Source: Archaeoglobi archaeon
Lineage (GTDB): Archaea > Halobacteriota > Archaeoglobi > Archaeoglobales > Archaeoglobaceae
Direction: 5' to 3'
Assembly: GCA_004347865.1 (NCBI GenBank)
Contig: QNUZ01000018.1
Span: 1 to 16,251, forward strand
Length of the DNA: 16,251 bases
Part shown: positions 7,054 to 11,714 of the stretch, piece by piece
Layout: each line of letters begins with the position of its first letter
Position numbering within the stretch: position 1 is the first letter of the stretch
Made by a program: the position numbers and the translations under genes
The notes under the pieces: generated by a model
Databases searched by the model: none
What the model saw: only the letters and a program-made list of their open reading frames with translations
Told to the model about the DNA's origin: nothing

Positions 7054-7710
7054 TTGAAGGCTGTGGGAATCCTCGGTTCCCCAAAGAAATATGGAAATTC
7101 GTCAAAAATGCTCCTTGCATGCCTAGAAGAGCTTTCAAACCTTGGATTCGAAACTGAATTCGTTTACCTGCAGGAGAGGGACATAAAGTACTGCCTAGGC
7201 TGCGGGACCTGCCTCAGGGAAGGGGAGTGCATTCTCGAGGATGACATGAGGGAACTGAAGCAGCTGCTGAAAGATTCCAATGCAATCGTTCTCGCCTCGC
7301 CGGTTTATTTCCTGAATGTAACCGCTCAGATGAAGTGCTTCATCGACAGGATGCTCGAATTCGGTCACAGACCTTCGCTAAAGGGCTACGGCGGTTCGAT
7401 TGTCACCTACGCAGGTGTAGGGGATCCAAAGGCCGTCGCGGATTATCTGAGCAGGGTTCTGAAATCCTGGGGAATGATCCCCGTTGGCAGCGCGATTGGC
7501 TTTGGCGTAATGCCGGGGGAAGTGAAGGGGGCGGACGTTGAAGGGGCCAGAGCGTTGGGAAGGGAGATAGCGAGGGCATTTAAAGAAGGGGCAAAACCCG
7601 AAGCCAGAAAAGAGGACTTCCTGCTTCAGGAACAGCTGATGAGCCTGATAAAGAACTACAGGGACGTGATGAAGGCCGACTACGAGTTCTGGAAGAACAG
7701 AATTGATTAA
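7054..7710 (+). CDS. iron-sulfur flavoprotein (Isf family, NADPH-dependent FMN reductase fold)
   Basis: This flavodoxin-fold protein should carry FMN and a [4Fe-4S] cluster and pass electrons between low-potential donors such as ferredoxin and a soluble acceptor; Isf proteins have been linked to reduction of oxygen species in methanogens. The FMN phosphate loop is GILGSPKKYGNSSKM (5-19). The compact cysteine motif is C47-X2-C50-X2-C53-X5-C59 (YCLGCGTCLREGEC), the same spacing as in Isf. SPVYFLNVTAQMKCFIDR forms the second FMN loop and dimer contact. Length (218) fits the family. The start TTG 7054 lies 4 nt after the HAD stop with a Gly-rich purine run (GGGGTGA) just upstream. It ends 5 bp from the convergent dsrC stop. 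Its place in the ligase/HAD unit suggests a redox step in that pathway. Confidence 0.9.
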   Translation: MKAVGILGSPKKYGNSSKMLLACLEELSNLGFETEFVYLQERDIKYCLGCGTCLREGECILEDDMRELKQLLKDSNAIVLASPVYFLNVTAQMKCFIDRMLEFGHRPSLKGYGGSIVTYAGVGDPKAVADYLSRVLKSWGMIPVGSAIGFGVMPGEVKGADVEGARALGREIARAFKEGAKPEARKEDFLLQEQLMSLIKNYRDVMKADYEFWKNRID

Positions 7711-7715
7711 AAGGT

Positions 7716-8063
7716 TCAAATACAACCCGTCGGCTTTGGAAGGCCCGCTATCCTGCAGGCGTCCTTTGCCGGCCCCTGGGGAAACAGCCTGTAGATGTAC
7801 TGAAGGTCCACGTGGGGCCCTATATCCTTCTTGGCCTGCTTGACCAGCATTCTCACCGGAGGGGCTACACCGTACTTTATGTAGTAGCTTCTGATGTACC
7901 TTATGATCTTCCAGTGCTCCTCGGTTAACTCTATCGGCTTGCTGTTAAACCTAGTATCCCTGGCCAGTATAACGGCAATCTCTTCATCCCAATCTTCCCA
8001 ATTCTGGAGATAACCGTCTTCATCGAGTTTAAGCTTTTTCCCTTTTACCTGCAATTCCATCAT
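7716..8063 (-). CDS. dsrC: DsrC, sulfur-trafficking partner of dissimilatory sulfite reductase
   Basis: DsrC takes the sulfur atom of sulfite as a trisulfide made by DsrAB and hands it to the membrane DsrMKJOP complex. The 115-residue protein has the family's flexible C-terminal arm with two cysteines exactly ten residues apart: C103 and the next-to-last residue C114 (CRIAGLPKPTGC). Having both marks it as a true DsrC, not a TusE or RspA-type relative with fewer cysteines. Helical core signatures include DEDGYLQNWEDWDEEIA, LTEEHWKIIRYIRSYY and YGVAPPVRMLVKQ. Start ATG 8063 is followed by a second ATG; GGTGG lies just upstream. It is a single gene with its own A/T-rich promoter, tail-to-tail with the flavoprotein. 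This gene is the best indicator that the organism reduces sulfate or sulfite. Confidence 0.96.
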   Translation of the reverse strand: MMELQVKGKKLKLDEDGYLQNWEDWDEEIAVILARDTRFNSKPIELTEEHWKIIRYIRSYYIKYGVAPPVRMLVKQAKKDIGPHVDLQYIYRLFPQGPAKDACRIAGLPKPTGCI

Positions 8064-8086
8064 CCGACCACCAAACTTTGCTTAAA

Positions 8087-8104
8087 CTTTTAAAAATATA
8101 TATC
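8087..8104 (-). promoter_or_regulatory. strong TATA-type promoter of dsrC
   Basis: Reverse strand GATATATATTTTTAAAAG. A box centred near 8097 predicts a start near 8072, leaving a very short leader that contains GGTGG (8072-8068) before ATG 8063. The A/T content is well above its surroundings. Confidence 0.5.
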
Positions 8105-8182
8105 TTGCGATTTGAGTGCCGAAAATGATTTAAAATGCTAATTATTGGAGCGAGCGAGCATTCTAGGAGAAAAGGAGTGGGT

Positions 8183-8719
8183 CTAGAGATCCAGATCATA
8201 GCCAGCGGAAAGTAGAAGGCTTATAAGCGTCTCTCGAATGCCCATGTACTTCCTGTCCTCAAACAGGGGTTTGCAGTCCTTTATGTCCTTTTCCCCGTTC
8301 AGGAGCTTAACGGCAAAGGCCATGCAGCTCTGCTCGCCGCATTTCTTGCAGTTCGTCTTGGGCAGATATTTGTAAACATCCAAGGCTCCAACAAAGGTCT
8401 TCTGCAGCGGCTTGGTTATGTCGATCTCGTTCCTCTTCTCCCAGGCAAGCTTAGCTTTGTCTTCGAGCTCCTTAAGAATGCTCAGAGCCTCTTCCCTGTC
8501 GCTTATCATCGTCATCGTCACAAAACCGTCGCTGTGTATCGTTATAATCCTCTGCCCCTTCTTGAAGCTGATCCATCCATCCTTCGCGTTGTAGCTTGCA
8601 TTCGGGAGCACTCTGGCAAGATAGGGGGCCACTTCCTTGAGATTCTCCACGTCAATTCTTCCTATAACGCGGTACTTGCTCGGATCTGCTATGCACGGAA
8701 GGAGGTCCTTTATCTCCAT
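8183..8719 (-). CDS. protein with C-terminal four-cysteine Fe-S domain
   Basis: Residues 118-150 hold C124-X2-C127-G-X3-C132-X16-C149 (LPKTNCKKCGEQSCMAFA then KDCKPL), the pattern of the small [4Fe-4S] domain found in RnfB and in the corrinoid/Fe-S protein subunits of acetyl-CoA pathways. Residues 1-115 form a separate domain I do not recognise; it has strand-rich segments (GWISFKKGQRIITIHSDGFVTM) and a helical part. The protein lacks a membrane segment and a corrinoid-binding domain. It probably acts as a small electron carrier or redox partner. ATG 8719 follows the thioredoxin stop by 4 nt, so it belongs to the same operon, after the transporter genes. The Fe-S assignment is strong; partner and reaction are unknown. 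Confidence 0.8.
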   Translation of the reverse strand: MEIKDLLPCIADPSKYRVIGRIDVENLKEVAPYLARVLPNASYNAKDGWISFKKGQRIITIHSDGFVTMTMISDREEALSILKELEDKAKLAWEKRNEIDITKPLQKTFVGALDVYKYLPKTNCKKCGEQSCMAFAVKLLNGEKDIKDCKPLFEDRKYMGIRETLISLLLSAGYDLDL

Positions 8720-8723
8720 TTTA

Positions 8724-8957
8724 TCACTTCTTCAGGGCTTTAACCATCTCGCTTTCAGACGGAATTCTCCCCTGGACTACGATTTTTCCGTCAACGATCA
8801 CGGCAGGAGTTGCCATGATCCCAAGCTCGACCGCTCTCTTCATGTCGGTTACGTATTCCACCTTTGCGTTTATCTTCTCCCTCTCCACGACCTTCTTAAC
8901 AAGCTCCAAGGTTGCCTTGCATCTCGCACAGCTTGGTCCTACAACCTTTACCTCCAT
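8724..8957 (-). CDS. small CxxC thioredoxin-like redox protein
   Basis: A 77-residue thioredoxin/glutaredoxin-fold protein with active site GPSCARCK (C10 and C13) and the cis-proline segment MATPAVIVDGKIVVQG. It fits the archaeal 'redox-active disulfide protein 2' group (TIGR00412-like, from memory), which often sits beside permeases of the type found here. It should reduce disulfides or deliver electrons to a partner such as the permease or the Fe-S protein. The frame can be extended upstream to TTG 8999, but that stretch (LAALAGWFLGG) is the end of a membrane helix from the permease. ATG 8957 with GGGGGTGAT just upstream is the likely start. It begins 4 nt after the present permease stop. 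Confidence 0.87.
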   Translation of the reverse strand: MEVKVVGPSCARCKATLELVKKVVEREKINAKVEYVTDMKRAVELGIMATPAVIVDGKIVVQGRIPSESEMVKALKK

Positions 8958-8961
8958 ACCA

Positions 8962-10251
8962 TCACCCCCCAAAAACCAGCCCGCAAGGGCTGCTAACAAA
9001 ACTATGAGAAAAATGTGAGCTACTCCACGACTGAAGTCGGGAGCTTCCGGCGTTAAGAGAGGGCTTTACGCCCTTCCCCTCATCTGCCGGTCCGGGGGGC
9101 TCACAGCTCCCCCATCCCATGCCTCTCGTTAAGGCATGGGCTATGTTTATGCATGCGTTCAAATCCCTGTTGTAGATCAGCCCGCATTTCGGGCATCTGA
9201 ATTCCCTTCCGCCCAGAGCTAAAGCTCTGGGTTTTCTGGGCACCAATTTTTTATAAACTGCTGCCCTGCGAACTCCAAAAAGCTTGGATATTGCAAGCAT
9301 GTTCGGCAAGCTAATACCTGGACCCGCCAAAAGCAAAGCAATTGCAGCTCCCTTTCCCATTCCGAGATCCATAAGCATTTTCACAAATGGGGCCTCGGTT
9401 AGGGTTGCGAAGTAGCTCAGGGCTCCGATTATCGAGGCCAGAAAGCTCTGCTGCAGTCCCTCACCGCCCAAGTACGCTGAAACCAGATCGGTTTCTCTCA
9501 GCAATTCCTCTACAACTCCCACGACGAATACGCCGATTAAAAGCAGCGGTATTATCTGCTCAACGAAAAACCAGGTTTCAGTAAACCAGAGCTTGATCTC
9601 TTCCTTTTCAAAAGCTCTGAACGCATAAGCCAAGGCCAAAGCGATGAGCAGTGCAAAGATGGCGACCTTGAATTCGTAGCTTCTGCCCACTCCGAGATAG
9701 TTCGGAATCAGAAGGCTGATGACCAGCAGAAAGAGCAGATAAACAGCCCTTTTTTCCAAGATTTTACCGCTGAATGAAACTCTTTCCTCACCGGCTATCT
9801 TTTTGTCGAATATGACAAAAAGGGTTATTCCAATGACAAAGGAGGTTAAAATAGCGGTTAAAAGCCTTGCAAGTGCCATTTCAATTCCGAGAATCGCTCC
9901 CGTATATACAAGGGCAAGGATATTTGCCGCTGGTGCCGTCCAGAGAATTATCATCGCGGTGGAGGTCGCTCTTGTCTTGTGATAGATCCCACTAGCAATA
10001 GGTATCACCGTGCAGGAGCAAACTGCAAGAAGGAACGAGGAGAAGATTGCGACCGGGAATGATTTCAGCTTCGAAGCGCTAGCTCCCAGATAGCTGAGAA
10101 GGACCTCCTTGTTCACCATTGCCATTATAGCTCCGGCTATCAGAAACGCTGGTACTAAGCACGTGAGCACGTGCAAAGCCACGTATTTCGCAAGCGCCGA
10201 AATACCTGCGTTTATGAGTTTTAAAGCTTCCAGTTCAGCTCCTTGCGGCAT
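8962..10251 (-). CDS. ArsP/YraQ-type permease with C-terminus replaced by transposase-derived sequence
   Basis: Residues 1-335 are a multi-pass membrane permease of the PF03773 (ArsP_1/DUF318) kind, related to trivalent organoarsenical exporters. The first half contains the hallmark LAVCSCTVIPIASGIYHK with C78 and C80, then ILWTAPAANILALVYTGAI; the second half has EAPFVKMLMDLGMGKGAAIA and LLAGPGISLPNMLAISKLFG. From residue 336 the sequence is foreign: REFRCPKCGLIYNRDLNA (C353, C356, D363) is the end of a TnpB zinc ribbon plus its last RuvC aspartate, followed by a low-complexity Gly/Ser/Pro tail and a frame-shifted reading of the original permease end. About 17 residues of the last helix (IFLIVLLAALAGWFLGG) are lost. 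Start ATG 10251 overlaps acr3 by 17 bp. Whether the chimera works is unknown; substrate may be an arsenical or another oxyanion. Confidence 0.82.
   Translation of the reverse strand: MPQGAELEALKLINAGISALAKYVALHVLTCLVPAFLIAGAIMAMVNKEVLLSYLGASASKLKSFPVAIFSSFLLAVCSCTVIPIASGIYHKTRATSTAMIILWTAPAANILALVYTGAILGIEMALARLLTAILTSFVIGITLFVIFDKKIAGEERVSFSGKILEKRAVYLLFLLVISLLIPNYLGVGRSYEFKVAIFALLIALALAYAFRAFEKEEIKLWFTETWFFVEQIIPLLLIGVFVVGVVEELLRETDLVSAYLGGEGLQQSFLASIIGALSYFATLTEAPFVKMLMDLGMGKGAAIALLLAGPGISLPNMLAISKLFGVRRAAVYKKLVPRKPRALALGGREFRCPKCGLIYNRDLNACINIAHALTRGMGWGSCEPPGPADEGKGVKPSLNAGSSRLQSWSSSHFSHSFVSSPCGLVFGG
9015..9150 (-). ncRNA. possible omega-RNA (TnpB guide RNA) scaffold in the element remnant
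   Basis: In TnpB elements the guide RNA overlaps the 3' end of tnpB and runs through the right end into flanking DNA. Here that region folds into consecutive stem-loops: 8-bp CCCATGCC/GGCATGGG (9116-9123 with 9133-9140), a G/C stem (9094-9101 with 9105-9113), GGGC/GCCC (9061-9064 with 9070-9073), and the right-end hairpin (9023-9043). The would-be guide is the sequence beyond 9015 on the reverse strand (ATTTTTCTCATAG...), that is, the permease gene itself. Stems are seen in the sequence; expression and function are inferred. Confidence 0.4.
9212..9231. repeat. 20-bp perfect palindrome near the left edge of the element remnant
   Basis: CCCAGAGCT and AGCTCTGGG are exact inverted repeats separated by AA. 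Placed 15 nt from the left junction (9246), it suits an IS200/IS605 left-end hairpin recognised by TnpA, although it also falls in a frame readable as PRALALG. Confidence 0.6.
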
Positions 10252-11281
10252 AAAGCTTCGCCCTGAGCTTAAGAGCGACGTTTACAAGACTTATCAGCAC
10301 GGGGACTTCAATTAAAGGACCTATAACCGTTGCAAAGGCCTGATCACTCTGAATGCCCCATATCGCTATCGCGACCGCTATGGCCAGCTCGAAGTCGTTG
10401 CTAGCTGCCGTGAAAGCAACGGCTGTTGTCTTCGGATAATCAACGCCAAGTTTGTAGGCTATGAAGAAGGTCGCAAACCACATGATCAGGAAATACAGCG
10501 CGAGCGGAATGGCAACCCTAAGGACATTGTAGGGAAGCTCGACGATGTATTCCCCTTTCAGCGAGAACATCACGACAATCGTGAAGAGCAACGCGACTGG
10601 AGTTATCGGGCTGATCTTCGGCGCCAAAACGTTTTCGAACCACTCTCTGCCTTTGAGCCTGAAGCTTGCATACCTTGTTACCACACCGCCGATGAATGGA
10701 ATGCCGAGATATATGAAGACCGTCTTAGCAGCATCCACGATGCTAACTTCAGCATTCACGCCCTCTGCAAGCCCCAAATTCGTGAGGGCTAAGGTTATGA
10801 AGATGTATATGTACACCGCATAGAACAGTATCTGAAAGATTGCGTTGAATGCAACCAGCCCGACAGCAAGCTCCCTGTCGCCTTCTGCAAGCTCGTTCCA
10901 GACTATCACCATCGCTATGCATCTCGCTAGGCCAACAAGGATCACTCCCATCATGAACGCAGGCATGTCCCTGAGAAGAGCTATCGCCAGGAGAAACATA
11001 ACAACCGGCCCTACGATCCAGTTCTGCGTAAGGGAGAAGCCGAGGAGTTTCAGATTTCGAAATACCTTCCCCATCTCCTCATATTTAACCTTTGCAAGCG
11101 GCGGATACATCATCAGAATCAGGCCTATGGCTATCGGAATGGAAGTCGTGTCGACGCTCATCGCTGCCAGAATGGCTGAGATATCAGGATATACGTAGCC
11201 AAGAGCGATTCCGAGGACTATTGCGAGAAATATCCAGAATGTGAGATACTTCTCGATTAAACCCAGCCTCCTTTTCTCCAT
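10235..11281 (-). CDS. acr3: Acr3-family arsenite efflux transporter
   Basis: This 348-residue, about ten-helix inner-membrane protein should export arsenite (and possibly antimonite) using the proton gradient. Family signatures are the N-terminal VDTTSIPIAIGLILMMYPPL, the conserved Cys in GLARCIAMVIVWNELAEGD (C121, expected to be needed for metalloid translocation), and TAASNDFELAIAVAIA with its conserved Glu in the last third. Length is typical. ATG 11281 directly follows the regulator's stop (TGAATG) and has GGAGGTGAC (11293-11285) as a perfect ribosome site, so it is translationally coupled to the regulator. Its end overlaps the permease start by 17 bp. No ArsA ATPase or ArsR repressor is seen nearby, so efflux would be uncoupled from ATP and controlled by the AbrB-type protein. 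Confidence 0.95.
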   Translation of the reverse strand: MEKRRLGLIEKYLTFWIFLAIVLGIALGYVYPDISAILAAMSVDTTSIPIAIGLILMMYPPLAKVKYEEMGKVFRNLKLLGFSLTQNWIVGPVVMFLLAIALLRDMPAFMMGVILVGLARCIAMVIVWNELAEGDRELAVGLVAFNAIFQILFYAVYIYIFITLALTNLGLAEGVNAEVSIVDAAKTVFIYLGIPFIGGVVTRYASFRLKGREWFENVLAPKISPITPVALLFTIVVMFSLKGEYIVELPYNVLRVAIPLALYFLIMWFATFFIAYKLGVDYPKTTAVAFTAASNDFELAIAVAIAIWGIQSDQAFATVIGPLIEVPVLISLVNVALKLRAKLYAARS

Positions 11282-11524
11282 TCAGTCACCTCCGAAAATC
11301 GATCTAAGCACCGGGGAGATTCTTTCAACTGCGATCTTTTCGATGATCTCGGCCTTGATAAGGATGAAACAGCAGATCTTCTGATTTTCGTCGCAGGCTG
11401 AAAGAATCGCGAGCTTATCTCCAGCTTTCAGCTCTGCCTTTTCCCTGAGCTCCTTTGGCAGGATTATCTGTCCCCGCTGATCAATGCTAACCAGAGCTTC
11501 GAGGCTGCAAATCCTACATTCCAT
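11282..11524 (-). CDS. AbrB/SpoVT-fold regulator with cysteine clusters, putative metalloid sensor
   Basis: An 80-residue swapped-hairpin AbrB-type DNA-binding protein: VSIDQRGQIILPKELREKAELKAGDKLAIL (12-41) is the complete domain. What is unusual are C3 and C6 (MECRICS) before the domain and C44, C51, C52 after it (SACDENQKICCF). In a dimer these could bind a soft metal or metalloid. Its position as first gene of an acr3 operon, with stop and start adjacent, suggests it replaces ArsR as the arsenic-responsive regulator. Similar small proteins are, as far as I recall, also annotated as HgcAB-associated, so the ligand could be another thiophilic metal. The frame extends to TTG 11569, but TATA boxes at 11545-11552 and 11571-11578 lie inside or beside that extension, so ATG 11524 as a leaderless start is preferred. 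Confidence 0.8.
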   Translation of the reverse strand: MECRICSLEALVSIDQRGQIILPKELREKAELKAGDKLAILSACDENQKICCFILIKAEIIEKIAVERISPVLRSIFGGD

Positions 11525-11534
11525 GCATTCAGTT

Positions 11535-11565
11535 TTTTCTGATTTTTTAAAATTTTCTGATTTTT
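11535..11565 (-). promoter_or_regulatory. promoter with 13-bp direct repeat before the regulator-acr3 operon
   Basis: TTTTCTGATTTTT occurs twice on the plus strand (11535-11547 and 11553-11565), 18 bp apart, flanking a TTTTAAAA box (11545-11552) centred about 25 nt before ATG 11524. Repeats that straddle the TATA box are well placed to be an operator for the first gene's AbrB-type product. The stretch is very A/T-rich, so chance similarity is possible. Confidence 0.4.
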
Positions 11566-11673
11566 CCAATTTTTAAAACCTCAACCCTAACCAAATCCTG
11601 GTGATGAATTTTGCTCTATCAAACTATTCGCATTATTAGAATTATAAATTTTAAAATTTGCTAAAAAAGAAAA

Positions 11674-11712
11674 TTTTAAATAGAACTATTTCGTTTGATG
11701 AGAATGGTGATT
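11674..11712 (+). promoter_or_regulatory. promoter and ribosome site of the acyl-CoA synthetase unit
   Basis: TTTTAAATA (11674-11682) predicts a transcription start near 11704, and GGTGATT (11706-11712) lies just before ATG 11715. Together they argue against the upstream TTG 11658 as the start. The 11570-11714 stretch is a divergent A/T-rich promoter region with nothing else visible. Confidence 0.5.
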
Positions 11713-11714
11713 AT

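Larger units (their letters stand above)
9015..9246 (-). mobile_element. remnant of an IS200/IS605-type (TnpB) element inside the permease gene
   Basis: About 232 bp are foreign to the permease. Reading with the permease strand they contain the last part of a TnpB protein (second CPKC knuckle, NRDLNACINIA, then a GWGSCEPP-type tail) and a right-end hairpin (CTCC-CGAC/GTCG-GGAG, 9023-9043) followed by AGCTCAC at the tip. A 20-bp perfect palindrome (9212-9231) lies 15 nt inside the left edge and could be a left-end hairpin. There is no target duplication, as expected for this family. Deleting 9015-9246 joins VYKK to IFLIVLLAALAG and restores a hydrophobic helix, which fixes the boundaries within a few bases. 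TnpA and most of TnpB are missing, so the element is not autonomous. Confidence 0.72.

Noticed and set aside
5820..7138. Long reverse-strand frames (231 and 225 codons) opposite the ligase and HAD genes
   Set aside because: Ser/Pro/Leu-rich composition typical of antisense frames; the forward genes carry clear catalytic motifs.
8131..8211. Short plus-strand frame beginning ATGCTAATTATTGG (26 codons) between dsrC and the Fe-S protein
   Set aside because: Too short, no good ribosome site or promoter at the right distance, and it runs into the antisense of the Fe-S gene end.
8958..8999. Upstream extension of the thioredoxin to TTG 8999
   Set aside because: Those residues are the end of the permease's original membrane helix; the ATG at 8957 has the strong ribosome site.
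9000..9260. A complete, active insertion sequence
   Set aside because: No TnpA and only the final part of TnpB are present in about 232 bp, so it can only be a remnant or a non-autonomous derivative.
11658..11714. Upstream TTG start of the acyl-CoA synthetase
   Set aside because: A TATA box (11674-11682) and a GGTGATT ribosome site lie within the extension and serve ATG 11715.
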